DNA from: Chryseobacterium geocarposphaerae | Lineage (GTDB): Bacteria; Bacteroidota; Bacteroidia; Flavobacteriales; Weeksellaceae | Length of the DNA stretch: 64,000 nucleotides | Reading direction: 5' to 3' | Assembly: GCF_002797535.1 (NCBI RefSeq) | Contig: NZ_PGFD01000002.1 | Location: 867,232-931,231 of the forward strand | Part shown: piece by piece, positions 8,734 to 17,148 of the stretch | Layout of the letters: every line of letters begins with the position of its first letter | How positions within the stretch are numbered: position 1 is the stretch's first letter | Notes under the pieces: model-generated | What the model was told of the DNA's origin: nothing | Seen by the model: the letters and a program-made list of their open reading frames with translations, nothing else | Database searches by the model: none | Made by a program: the position numbers and the translations under genes

Positions 8734-8793
8734 CCGCAAAATTAGTGACAATTAATTACATATTACAAAATTATATATTATTACTTTTAATTG

Positions 8794-10314
8794 ATGAAAA
8801 TAAATAACTTTTTAGAACTGAGGGATTTTCAGAAGATTATTATCGAAAGTGAGGCGATAGAGCTAAATGAGACTGTTTTGCAAAGGGTTGAAGCAAGCTT
8901 TCAGTTTCTGAAAGATTTTTCTAAAAATAAAGTAATATATGGTGTGAATACCGGATTCGGGCCGATGGCTCAATTCAAGATTAATGATGATGATACGCAC
9001 CAGTTACAGTATAATTTGATTAGAAGTCACTCTTCAGGAATTGGGAACTCTTTGCCGGAAGATGAGGTGAAAGCTGCCATGTTGGCAAGATTGAACACCT
9101 TATCACTGGGTAATTCAGGAGTGCATGTTTCTGTTGTTAATTTGCTTAAAGAACTTATTAATAGAAATATTACCCCACTTATTTTCGAGCACGGAGGAGT
9201 AGGAGCGAGTGGAGATTTAGTTCAACTAGCTCACTTAGCTTTAGTGCTGATAGGTGAAGGTGAAGTTTTTTATAAAGGAGAAAGAAAATTAACAAAAGAA
9301 GTCTTTGCTGTTGAAGGATTAGAGCCTATTCATGTAGAAATCCGTGAAGGGCTGGCTTTAATGAACGGAACTTCTGTAATGTCCGGGATTGGTGCAGTGA
9401 ATGCTTATAAAGCGAATCAATTGACTGAAATTTCCATTAAACTTTCTTGTGCTATTAATGAAATTGTTCTGGCTTATGATGATCACTTATCAGAAGCGCT
9501 AAACGGAACAAAAAGGCATGCCGGTCAGCAAAAAATTGCTGAGAAAATGAGAAATCATTTGGCAGACAGTAAATTGGTAAGAAAAAGAGAAGAACATCTT
9601 TATACTCACTTTGAAGAGCAGGATAAAGTGTTTAAAGATAAGGTTCAGGAATATTATTCAATCCGATGTGTTCCACAGATCTTAGGACCAGTTTTGGATA
9701 CGCTGGAATTTACGGAGAAAGTTCTTGAAGACGAGATCAATTCAGCCAATGATAATCCGATTATTAATGTTGAAGATCAGCATGTCTATCACGGCGGGAA
9801 TTTCCATGGAGACTATATATCCTTGGAAATGGATAAGCTGAAGATTGTGGTTACGAAGCTGACTATGTTAGCCGAAAGACAGCTTAACTATCTTTTGAAT
9901 GCTAAGATCAATGAAATTTTGCCGCCTTTTGTAAATTTAGGTAAATTAGGTTTTAATTTCGGGATGCAGGGAGTTCAGTTTACGGCAACTTCTACTACGG
10001 CAGAAAGCCAGATGCTGTCAAATTCAATGTATGTGCATAGTATTCCTAATAATAATGACAATCAGGATATTGTGAGTATGGGAACGAATGCGGCGGTAAT
10101 TTGCAGAAAAGTAATTGAAAATGCATTTGAAGTTCTTGCAATTGAAGCCATCACAATTGTTCAGGCAATAGAATATTTGGGATATCAGGATCAGGTTTCT
10201 TCGGCAACGAAAGCGTTGTATGATGATATCAGAAAGATCATTCCTGCTTTTTCAGAAGATATGATCATGTATCCGTATCTTGAAGAAGTAAAAAAATATT
10301 TTAAGAACATGTAA
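8794..10314 (+). CDS. Tyrosine ammonia-lyase (aromatic amino acid lyase, MIO family)
   Basis: Deaminates tyrosine to 4-coumarate, the aryl starter of flexirubins. The 506-residue protein closely resembles the characterised Flavobacterium johnsoniae TAL: KVIYGVNTGFGPMAQ (catalytic Tyr49), LIRSHSSG (74-81), the Ala138-Ser139-Gly140 triad that forms the MIO prosthetic group in GGVGASGDL, and SANDNPI plus HGGNFHGDY downstream. I place the start at the ATG at 8794; a TTG three bases upstream is less likely, and 506 residues equals the F. johnsoniae length as I remember it. Histidine ammonia-lyase is the alternative, but context and similarity favour tyrosine. It is the first gene of the plus-strand operon. 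Confidence 0.92.
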   Translation: MKINNFLELRDFQKIIIESEAIELNETVLQRVEASFQFLKDFSKNKVIYGVNTGFGPMAQFKINDDDTHQLQYNLIRSHSSGIGNSLPEDEVKAAMLARLNTLSLGNSGVHVSVVNLLKELINRNITPLIFEHGGVGASGDLVQLAHLALVLIGEGEVFYKGERKLTKEVFAVEGLEPIHVEIREGLALMNGTSVMSGIGAVNAYKANQLTEISIKLSCAINEIVLAYDDHLSEALNGTKRHAGQQKIAEKMRNHLADSKLVRKREEHLYTHFEEQDKVFKDKVQEYYSIRCVPQILGPVLDTLEFTEKVLEDEINSANDNPIINVEDQHVYHGGNFHGDYISLEMDKLKIVVTKLTMLAERQLNYLLNAKINEILPPFVNLGKLGFNFGMQGVQFTATSTTAESQMLSNSMYVHSIPNNNDNQDIVSMGTNAAVICRKVIENAFEVLAIEAITIVQAIEYLGYQDQVSSATKALYDDIRKIIPAFSEDMIMYPYLEEVKKYFKNM

Positions 10315-10366
10315 TTATTGACGGAGTTTACTTGTCAATACTATAGAAATAAAGAAATAAAACACC

Positions 10367-11098
10367 ATGAAATGTGCTATTGTAACAGGTGGTTCCAGAG
10401 GAATCGGGAGAGCGATCTGTTTGAAACTCGCAGAAGAAAAAAATTATCACATCCTTATCAACTACACTTCCAATGAAGCTGCAGCAAAAGAAACTTTGGC
10501 TGCCATTGAGGGATTGGGAGCTGCCGGAGAAATTCTGAGATTTGATGTCGGAAACGCTGAAGAAACTCAAAAAGTTTTAACAGCATGGCAGGAAAACAAT
10601 CCAAACGCTGTAGTTGAGGTTATTGTAAATAATGCAGGAATCACAAGAGACGGGTTATTTATGTGGATGCCGAGTGAAGACTGGAATTCTGTGATCAATA
10701 CAAGTTTAAATGGGTTTTATAATGTGACCAATTTCTTTATTCAGAAATTGTTGCGTAACAAATATGGCAGAATTATCAATATGGTTTCAGTTTCCGGAGT
10801 GAAAGGAACAGCAGGACAAACCAATTATTCTGCAGCTAAAGGAGCTTTGGTAGGCGCTACAAAAGCGTTGGCCCAGGAAGTGGCAAAGAGAAATATTACG
10901 GTAAATGCAGTGGCACCTGGATTTATCAGAACAGATATGACGCAGGATTTTAATGAAGATGAATTGAAAGCTATGATTCCTGCAAACAGATTTGGGGAAG
11001 CTGAAGAAGTAGCAGATTTAGTAGCATTTCTGGCGTCAAGAAAAGCTTCTTACATTACAGGAGAAGTAATTAATATTAATGGTGGAATTTATTCATAA
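10367..11098 (+). CDS. fabG: 3-oxoacyl-ACP reductase (SDR family, FabG-like)
   Basis: NADPH-dependent short-chain dehydrogenase that reduces the beta-keto group during polyene extension (the role of ApeQ). It has 243 residues: the cofactor loop TGGSRGIGRAI at residues 7-17, NNAG near 91-94, and the catalytic Ser and Tyr-x3-Lys in VSVSGVKGTAGQTNYSAAKG (about 139-158). The C-terminal GEVININGGIYS is typical. It lies 52 bases after the ammonia-lyase stop and 10 bases before the ketosynthase gene. This is a cluster-specific copy, distinct from the housekeeping fabG of fatty acid synthesis. Confidence 0.9.
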   Translation: MKCAIVTGGSRGIGRAICLKLAEEKNYHILINYTSNEAAAKETLAAIEGLGAAGEILRFDVGNAEETQKVLTAWQENNPNAVVEVIVNNAGITRDGLFMWMPSEDWNSVINTSLNGFYNVTNFFIQKLLRNKYGRIINMVSVSGVKGTAGQTNYSAAKGALVGATKALAQEVAKRNITVNAVAPGFIRTDMTQDFNEDELKAMIPANRFGEAEEVADLVAFLASRKASYITGEVININGGIYS

Positions 11099-11108
11099 TC
11101 ATCAGTAA

Positions 11109-12329
11109 ATGGAAAATAGGGTTGTAATTACCGGAATGGGAATTTATTCTTGCATCGGAACCTCTCTGGAAGAAGTAAGAGAATCCCTATATCAAGGTAA
11201 ATCCGGAATTGTTTTAGATGAAGGAAGAAAAGAATTCGGGTTCAGATCAGGGCTTACAGGAGTTGTTCCGAAACCGGATCTGAAAAATCTTTTGAGCCGT
11301 AGACAGCGTGTAAGTATGGGCGAGGAAAGCGAATATGCTTATCTTGCGACCATTGATGCACTTAAACAGGCAAATTTGGATCAGGATTTTCTGGATGCCT
11401 ATGAAGTTGGGATCTTATACGGAAACGACAGTGTTTCTCAGGCTGTTGTAGAATCTATTGACATTGCAAGAGAAAAAAAAGATACAACCTTGATGGGTTC
11501 AGGTGCGATTTTCAAATCGATGAATTCAACAGTAACGATGAATCTTTCCACGATTTTTAAACTAAGAGGAATCAATTTAACCATCAGTGCAGCTTGTGCA
11601 AGCGGTTCCCATTCTTTGGGATTGGCTTATATGATGATCAAAAATGGTTTCCAGGACATGATAGTTTGCGGAGGAGCGCAGGAAACCAATAAATATTCAA
11701 TGGCAAGCTTTGACGGATTGGGTGTTTTTTCTGTAAGAGAAAATGAACCTTCAAAAGCATCAAGGCCTTTTGATAAAGACAGAGACGGCTTAATTCCGAG
11801 TGGTGGAGCGGCTTCTTTAATTGTTGAAAGTTTAGAATTGGCACAGAAAAGAGGTGCCAATATCATCGCTGAAATCGTTGGATACGGTTTTTCTTCAAAC
11901 GGAGGTCATATCTCAACACCAAATGTTGACGGACCGGCTTTAGCAATGAATAGAGCCCTTAAACAATCAGGATTAAACGCAAAAGATATTGATTATATTA
12001 ATGCTCATGCGACTTCTACGCCTATTGGAGACGCTAATGAAGCACGGGCTATTCACGAAATTTTCGGAAATGAAGTTCCTGTGAGTTCTACCAAATCAAT
12101 GACGGGGCATGAATGCTGGATGGCGGGTGCAAGTGAAGTGATTTACTCTATTCTGATGATGCAGAATGATTTCATCGCTCCTAACATCAATCTGGAAACG
12201 CCTGATGAAGACGCTCAAAAGATAAATCTGATCTCCAAAACAAAAAGTCAAAAAATTGATGTATTTTTGTCGAATTCTTTCGGATTTGGGGGAACCAATT
12301 CCGCATTAATAGTTAAAAAATTTGATTAA
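11109..12329 (+). CDS. Beta-ketoacyl-ACP synthase (KAS I/II type)
   Basis: Condensing enzyme for aryl polyene chain extension. The 406-residue thiolase-fold protein has the complete Cys-His-His triad: Cys163 in SAACASGSHSLG, His in NAHATSTPIGD (about residue 299) and His in KSMTGHECWMAGASE (about 333). The C-terminal SNSFGFGGTNSALIV is standard. The ACP gene follows with its start almost touching this gene's stop, so the pair is coupled. It is one of three ketosynthases here with a complete triad, alongside a chain-length-factor-like and a half-size relative. Confidence 0.9.
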   Translation: MENRVVITGMGIYSCIGTSLEEVRESLYQGKSGIVLDEGRKEFGFRSGLTGVVPKPDLKNLLSRRQRVSMGEESEYAYLATIDALKQANLDQDFLDAYEVGILYGNDSVSQAVVESIDIAREKKDTTLMGSGAIFKSMNSTVTMNLSTIFKLRGINLTISAACASGSHSLGLAYMMIKNGFQDMIVCGGAQETNKYSMASFDGLGVFSVRENEPSKASRPFDKDRDGLIPSGGAASLIVESLELAQKRGANIIAEIVGYGFSSNGGHISTPNVDGPALAMNRALKQSGLNAKDIDYINAHATSTPIGDANEARAIHEIFGNEVPVSSTKSMTGHECWMAGASEVIYSILMMQNDFIAPNINLETPDEDAQKINLISKTKSQKIDVFLSNSFGFGGTNSALIVKKFD

Positions 12330-12333
12330 AAAC

Positions 12334-12588
12334 ATGGAAAGAGAAAAAATTATTGCTATAGCAAATGATTTTTTGATTAATGAATTTGAAGTCGACGGAG
12401 ATGAGATCAGCAACGAGGCTAATCTTAAGAAAACTCTTGGTTTAGACAGTTTGGATTATATAGATCTTGTAGTGGTTATAGAATCTAATTTCGGGGTGAA
12501 ATTAGGCGAGGCAGACTTTAAGCAAATGGTAACATTTGATGATTTCTACACAACCATCGAAAATAAAATCGCTGAAAAAAACGCATAA
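12334..12588 (+). CDS. Acyl carrier protein
   Basis: Carrier for pigment intermediates. It has 84 residues with the phosphopantetheine attachment Ser in LGLDSLDYIDLVV (about residue 38). I place the start at the ATG of MEREKIIAIAND, four bases after the ketosynthase stop; a TTG at 12322 would give a longer product overlapping that gene. Acidic helices surround the DSL motif as expected. It is the first of two cluster-specific ACPs. Confidence 0.9.
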   Translation: MEREKIIAIANDFLINEFEVDGDEISNEANLKKTLGLDSLDYIDLVVVIESNFGVKLGEADFKQMVTFDDFYTTIENKIAEKNA

Positions 12589-12608
12589 TTATCGATTAAA
12601 AATCTACA

Positions 12609-12672
12609 CTAACAATGTAACAATATAGCAATCGGACAGTTTTCAATGTTTAAAATATTGTTACATGGTTAG
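12609..12672. repeat. Intergenic hairpin repeat, GTAACAAT family
   Basis: An 18-base inverted repeat (left 12609-12626 ctaacaatgtaacaatat, right 12655-12672, 17/18 matching) sits between the ACP and acyltransferase genes. The same GTAACAAT motif forms the hairpin at 24111-24164. A promoter-like TAAATTTG follows at 12686-12693, only four bases before the next ATG. Confidence 0.75.
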
Positions 12673-12697
12673 ACTGTTATATTGCTAAATTTGAACT

Positions 12698-13582
12698 ATG
12701 AACAAATGGAAAGGTAAATCTAAAGGCACTATTTTAGGATATAAAATATTCGTCTGGTGCATTAGAAATATCGGGATCCGGAATTCATATGTTGTTTTAT
12801 ATTTTGTTGCTGCCTATTATTTTTTATTTCTTAAAAAAAGCAATAGATATATTTCTTACTATTTTCATAAAAGATTACATTATAGTTCTTTAAAAACGAA
12901 ACTGTCTGTTTTCAGGAGTTACTTCACATTCGGTCAGGTTCTGATTGATAAAACGGCAATTTCTGCTGGTCTTAGAGAAAAATATACATACGAATTTGAT
13001 GGCGTTGAAAATCTTAAAAATCTCTTAGCAGAAAAAAAAGGAGGAGTTCTTATCAGTGCTCACATTGGGAATTTTGAAATTGCTGAACATTTTTTTGCAG
13101 ATATTGATTTTGATTGTCAGATCAATTTGGTGACTACAGATCAGGAAGTTACGGTGATCAAAGAATACCTTGAAAGTGTAGCCGTTAATAAAAGTTCCAT
13201 TAAGTTCATTTATGTGAAAGAAGATATGTCTCATATTTTCGATATTAATGAAGCTTTGTCTAAGAATGAACTGATTTGCTTCACCGGGGATCGTTACTTT
13301 GAAGGCTCAAAATATCTGGAGGGAGAGTTGCTTGGTAAAACAGCTAAATTTCCGGCAGGTCCGTTCCTTATTGCTTCCAGACTGGGAGTTCCGGTTGTTT
13401 ATGTCTATGTAATGAAAGAAAAGAATCTTCATTATCATTTATATGCAAGAGTAGCTCAGAATATCAGAAAGCGCGATGCACAGGGACTTTTAAATTCCTA
13501 TACCCAAAATCTTGAATCGATGTTGAAAAAATATCCTTTACAATGGTTCAATTACTTTGATTTTTGGGATGATATTGATTAA
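12698..13582 (+). CDS. LpxL/HtrB-type lysophospholipid acyltransferase
   Basis: Membrane-bound acyltransferase of the lipid A lauroyl-transferase superfamily, 294 residues. An N-terminal hydrophobic segment (about 29-45, SYVVLYFVAAYYFLFL) is followed by the catalytic HX4E motif HIGNFE (His122, Glu127). The FTGDRYFEG segment (about 195) and the FPAGPFLIASRLGVPVVYVYV segment (about 216-236) match the later conserved blocks of this family. Proteins of this kind recur in aryl polyene clusters and are thought to transfer the polyene to a lipid or other acceptor. Here it could join the polyene to the dialkylresorcinol or to a membrane lipid. The acceptor is unproven. Confidence 0.85.
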   Translation: MNKWKGKSKGTILGYKIFVWCIRNIGIRNSYVVLYFVAAYYFLFLKKSNRYISYYFHKRLHYSSLKTKLSVFRSYFTFGQVLIDKTAISAGLREKYTYEFDGVENLKNLLAEKKGGVLISAHIGNFEIAEHFFADIDFDCQINLVTTDQEVTVIKEYLESVAVNKSSIKFIYVKEDMSHIFDINEALSKNELICFTGDRYFEGSKYLEGELLGKTAKFPAGPFLIASRLGVPVVYVYVMKEKNLHYHLYARVAQNIRKRDAQGLLNSYTQNLESMLKKYPLQWFNYFDFWDDID

Positions 13583-13589
13583 TTCCATA

Positions 13590-13790
13590 CTTTTACCGTA
13601 GAAAAAGCTAATATTTAAACTCAAAACATTAAGGTTCTTTTAGGAATTATTCCATTTTTGCTTTGGTTTTCTTAGACTAAGTTTTACTTTGCTGAGTGTT
13701 AACACCTTTGCGTTTTTAAAAACAGTCGGTTGGTAAAAAAACTTTGCAGACTTTGCGTTAAATAGAATTATTTCTAAATTTCTTAACAAT
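13590..13790. repeat. Decayed repeat remnants between genes
   Basis: This 218-base gap carries several scraps of the flavobacterial CTTTGCG/TTAACGCAAAG repeat family: gttaacacctttgcgtt near 13698, and ctttgcagactttgcgttaaat near 13742. No gene or complete hairpin can be made out. The TTG start of the next gene follows directly. Confidence 0.4.
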
Positions 13791-13800
13791 TAATTTTCTC

Positions 13801-15327
13801 TTGAAAAAAGAATTTGACATACTTGTGATCGGAAGCGGATTGGGAGGTCTTGTTTCGGCTCTTATTCTGGCTAAAGAAGGGCAGAAAGTGTGTGTGTTGG
13901 AAAAAAATAATCAGTTTGGAGGAAATTTGCAAACCTTTTCGAGGGACAAACTAATCTTTGATACCGGTGTTCATTATATCGGTGGACTTTCAGAAGGTCA
14001 GAATCTTAACCGCTTTTTCTCGTATCTGGAAATTATGGATGAACTCCAGCTTCATAAAATGAATGAAGATGGATATGATAAAATTACCTTTGGAGAAGAT
14101 GGAACGGAATATCCTCATGCACAGGGCTACGAAAATTTTGTCAACCAATTGGCTCATTTTTTTCCTGAAGAAAGACAGAATTTGGAGACGTATTGTCAGG
14201 AAATCCAGGAAATCTGTAATTATTTTCCAAGATATAATGTCGTAGGAAAAGACAATTACAACGAGGAAATTCTCCACTTAAATACAAGAAGGTTTATAGA
14301 ATCTATAACTTCGAATAAAAAGTTGCAGTCGGTATTCCTCGGATCTAATTTTCTTTATGCCGGAGATTCCGAAAATACTCCTTTTTATGTACATGCATTG
14401 ACGGTGAATTCCTATATCCAAAGCGCTTATAAATGTATTAAAGGAGGCAGCCAGATTTCAAAGCTTTTGGTGAAAAAACTCCGTGAATACGGTGCCGAAA
14501 TTCATCGGCATTCTGAAGTTTCTGAAATGATTTTTAATGAAGGCAATATTTTAACTTCAGTGAAGATAAAATCAGGAAAAGAATATTTTGCTAAAAAATT
14601 TATTTCGAATATTGAAATCCGGTCACTGATTGCATTAATTGGAAAAGAACGGCTGAAAAAATCTTTTTTAAACCGTGTTCTGAGTTGGGAACCGGTTTCT
14701 TCTTGTTTCAGCGTGTATTTGGTACTTAAGCCTAATTCAGTTCCAAACTATGATTATAATATTTACCACTATTCATCAGAAGAACTGGTTTGGAATGCCC
14801 ATCGATATGAGAAAAATTCATGGCCGGAAACCTATATGCTTTCCACAACACCATCTAAACATCATCCTGAATTTGCAGAAAGTTTAACTGCAATTTCCTA
14901 TATGGATTTTGATGAGGTAAAAGATTGGGAAAAAACTTTCAATACAGTTGCGGACGAACATGAAAGAGGACAATTGTATGAACAATTTAAGTTTGAAAAG
15001 GCAGAAAAGATGATTGCAGCTCTCGAAAAAAAGATCCCTGACTTAAAGCAATCCATAAAAAAAGTGTATACTTCTTCTCCTTTATCTTATCGGGATTACA
15101 TCGGAAGTTTTAACGGTAATATGTACGGATATGCAAAGACCTCAGAAAATCCTTTAAAGACAATGGTGTCTCCAAGGACGAAGATCAACAACCTCTTTCT
15201 TACTGGACAATCTGTCAATATGCACGGAATTTTGGGCTGTACAATCGGTGCTTTCAATACCTGCGCTGAGATTTTAGGGAAAGAGGTAGTTGATGAAAGA
15301 TTAACACAAATGACTAATAAAAAGTGA
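13801..15327 (+). CDS. FAD-dependent oxidoreductase, CrtI/phytoene desaturase-like
   Basis: A 508-residue flavoprotein of the phytoene desaturase/carotenoid isomerase/retinol saturase superfamily. The dinucleotide-binding IGSGLGGLVSALILAKEG is at residues 10-27, followed by LEKNNQFGGNLQTF. The C-terminal FAD motif is NNLFLTGQSVNMHGILGCTIGA (about 467-488). It may isomerise or dehydrogenate the polyene. No in-frame ATG precedes the nucleotide fold, so translation must use the TTG at 13801. The stop overlaps the GTG start of the C45 gene (GTGA), so they are coupled. Confidence 0.85.
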   Translation: MKKEFDILVIGSGLGGLVSALILAKEGQKVCVLEKNNQFGGNLQTFSRDKLIFDTGVHYIGGLSEGQNLNRFFSYLEIMDELQLHKMNEDGYDKITFGEDGTEYPHAQGYENFVNQLAHFFPEERQNLETYCQEIQEICNYFPRYNVVGKDNYNEEILHLNTRRFIESITSNKKLQSVFLGSNFLYAGDSENTPFYVHALTVNSYIQSAYKCIKGGSQISKLLVKKLREYGAEIHRHSEVSEMIFNEGNILTSVKIKSGKEYFAKKFISNIEIRSLIALIGKERLKKSFLNRVLSWEPVSSCFSVYLVLKPNSVPNYDYNIYHYSSEELVWNAHRYEKNSWPETYMLSTTPSKHHPEFAESLTAISYMDFDEVKDWEKTFNTVADEHERGQLYEQFKFEKAEKMIAALEKKIPDLKQSIKKVYTSSPLSYRDYIGSFNGNMYGYAKTSENPLKTMVSPRTKINNLFLTGQSVNMHGILGCTIGAFNTCAEILGKEVVDERLTQMTNKK

Positions 15328-17087
15328 AAAAGAAAAATAATATGCAGCCTCCTGTCATTCTGAATGAAGCGAAGCGAAATGAAGAATCTAAAATGTTAAG
15401 ATCAGATTTCCTTCGTCGAAATGACAGAGTTTTGATGTTAATTTTTCTAGCCCTAAACTTTAGCCTTATCCTCACATCTTGTGGAATAAGAAAATCCATC
15501 AAACATGTTCCCGATGTAAAACAATATTCGATTGAAATTCCGAAAGTCAACAGAATCAATGATTCTACTTTTAGTTTTAATCAGAATTATTTAACTAAAA
15601 ATAAACAGCAGCTTTGGGAATTGTATATTAAAGGAAATCCGTTACAACTGGGTTATAATAACGGAGCTTTGACACAGAGTCTGATGCAGAAGCAGGAAGA
15701 AATTTTCTTTTCAAAAGTGGAAGGTTTTGTACCGTCAAAGTTTAAGCAAAATTTATTGCGCGGTTTTCTAAAATGGTATAACCGGAAAATGTATTTGAAT
15801 GTCCGTGAAGATTATCAGGCAGAATTGTACGGTCTATCTCAGTATTCGTCGGATAAATATGATTTTATTGCTCCGAAATTTTTGAGAAGTATGTATTTGC
15901 ACGGAGCTCATGATATTGGTCACGCGATGCAAGATCTGATGGTAGTTGGCTGTACTTCTCTCGCGGTTTGGAATGAAAATACAGAGGATGGAGATCTGCT
16001 GATCGGTAGAAATTTTGACTTTTACGTAGGCGATGATTTTGCTAAAAATAAATTGATTGAATTTGTAGAGCCGGAAGAAGGATTTCCTTTTATGTCCGTA
16101 AGCTGGCCGGGAATGATCGGTGTTGTTTCGGGAATGAATAAGGAAGGAATTACGGTGACGATCAATGCCGGAAAATCTAAAATTCCGTTGACGGCAAAAA
16201 CGCCGATTTCTCTGGTAACAAGAGAGATTTTACAATACGCCAAAAACATTGATGAAGCGATTGCCATTGCCAAAAAGCGGAAAGTTTTCGTTTCAGAATC
16301 GATTTTGGTGGGAAGCGCGAATGATAAGAATGCGGTAATTATTGAAGTCTCTCCGGATAATTTTGGAGTGTACAAAGTGGAAAATACAAGCCGTGTTTTT
16401 TGTACGAATCATTTCCAGTCGGATGCTTACAAAAATGACAAGAGAAATCAGAAGCATATTACAGAAAGCCATTCTAAATATCGTTATGAAAAATTACAGG
16501 AGCTTTTGCAGGAGAATAAACTTAATCCTGAGAAAATGGCTGCGATTTTAAGAAATAAATCAGGCTTGAAAGGAGAAAAGATCGGTTATGGAAACGAAAA
16601 GGCGATCAACCAACTTTTAGCGCATCACGCGGTGATTTTTTCGCCTCAGAAAAAGCTGGTTTGGGTGTCTTCAAATCCGTATCAGTTGGGAGAGTTTGTC
16701 TGTTATGACCTTAATGAGATTTTTTCCGACAAAAGATTGAAGAGCGGAGAGTTTGCAAATTCAAACTTAAACATAGCAAAAGATCCTTTCGTAGATTCTA
16801 AGGAATTTGAAAACTATGAAGAGTATAAATTTGCCAGCTCTGAAGTGAATCATGCAACTGATGATAAAGATGTAATGCTTACGGATGATTTTCTGCCTTA
16901 TTACCAGTCTTTAAATCCTGATTTTTGGCTGGTGTATTATCAATCCGGAAAATATTATTTTAATAAAAAAGAATATTCCAAAGCAAAAACAGAATTTGAA
17001 AAAGCTTTGAATAAAGAGATTACAACCATTCCAGATAAAGAAAATGTGGAAAGATATTTGAAGAAAACGTTAAGGAAATTGAGGTAG
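15324..17087 (+). CDS. C45-family autoproteolytic acyltransferase/hydrolase, lipoprotein
   Basis: An Ntn-type hydrolase related to acyl-CoA:6-aminopenicillanate acyltransferase, about 587 residues from the GTG. The predicted nucleophile is Cys210 in VVGCTSLAVWNENTEDGD, followed by GRNFDF. A lipobox (LILTSC, Cys53) makes it a lipoprotein. The C-terminus (about residues 545-575) looks like a TPR helix pair. The GTG start overlaps the previous stop (GTGA), but the first 37 codons run through a dispersed hairpin repeat, so an internal ATG (codon 24 or 38) may be the working start. It is the last gene of the plus arm. It could cleave or form an acyl bond on the pigment. Confidence 0.8.
   Translation: MKKKNNMQPPVILNEAKRNEESKMLRSDFLRRNDRVLMLIFLALNFSLILTSCGIRKSIKHVPDVKQYSIEIPKVNRINDSTFSFNQNYLTKNKQQLWELYIKGNPLQLGYNNGALTQSLMQKQEEIFFSKVEGFVPSKFKQNLLRGFLKWYNRKMYLNVREDYQAELYGLSQYSSDKYDFIAPKFLRSMYLHGAHDIGHAMQDLMVVGCTSLAVWNENTEDGDLLIGRNFDFYVGDDFAKNKLIEFVEPEEGFPFMSVSWPGMIGVVSGMNKEGITVTINAGKSKIPLTAKTPISLVTREILQYAKNIDEAIAIAKKRKVFVSESILVGSANDKNAVIIEVSPDNFGVYKVENTSRVFCTNHFQSDAYKNDKRNQKHITESHSKYRYEKLQELLQENKLNPEKMAAILRNKSGLKGEKIGYGNEKAINQLLAHHAVIFSPQKKLVWVSSNPYQLGEFVCYDLNEIFSDKRLKSGEFANSNLNIAKDPFVDSKEFENYEEYKFASSEVNHATDDKDVMLTDDFLPYYQSLNPDFWLVYYQSGKYYFNKKEYSKAKTEFEKALNKEITTIPDKENVERYLKKTLRKLR
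15352..15427. repeat. Dispersed hairpin repeat overlapping the C45 gene start
   Basis: The arms CTGTCATT (15352-15359) and AATGACAG (15420-15427) enclose gaatgaagcgaagcgaaatgaagaatct and agatttccttcgtcgaaatga. These are the two halves of the TCATTCTGAA/TCATTTCGACGAAGG repeats common in Flavobacteriia. The element is read in frame as the N-terminal extension (residues 10-35) of the C45 protein. Confidence 0.75.
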
Positions 17088-17094
17088 TTTTTTT

Positions 17095-17125
17095 GTTTCG
17101 GCGGCGGCAAAGCCGCCGCCGAAAC
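17095..17125. repeat. Very GC-rich perfect hairpin between convergent operons
   Basis: A 14-bp perfect stem (gtttcggcggcggc) with a three-base AAA loop lies between the stops of the two converging pigment operons (17087 and 17149). It is the strongest GC island seen in this AT-rich region. A T run precedes it on the plus strand, but no T run follows it on either strand, so it is not a classical intrinsic terminator. Confidence 0.8.
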
Positions 17126-17148
17126 CTTGAATCCAATAACGAGAAAAA

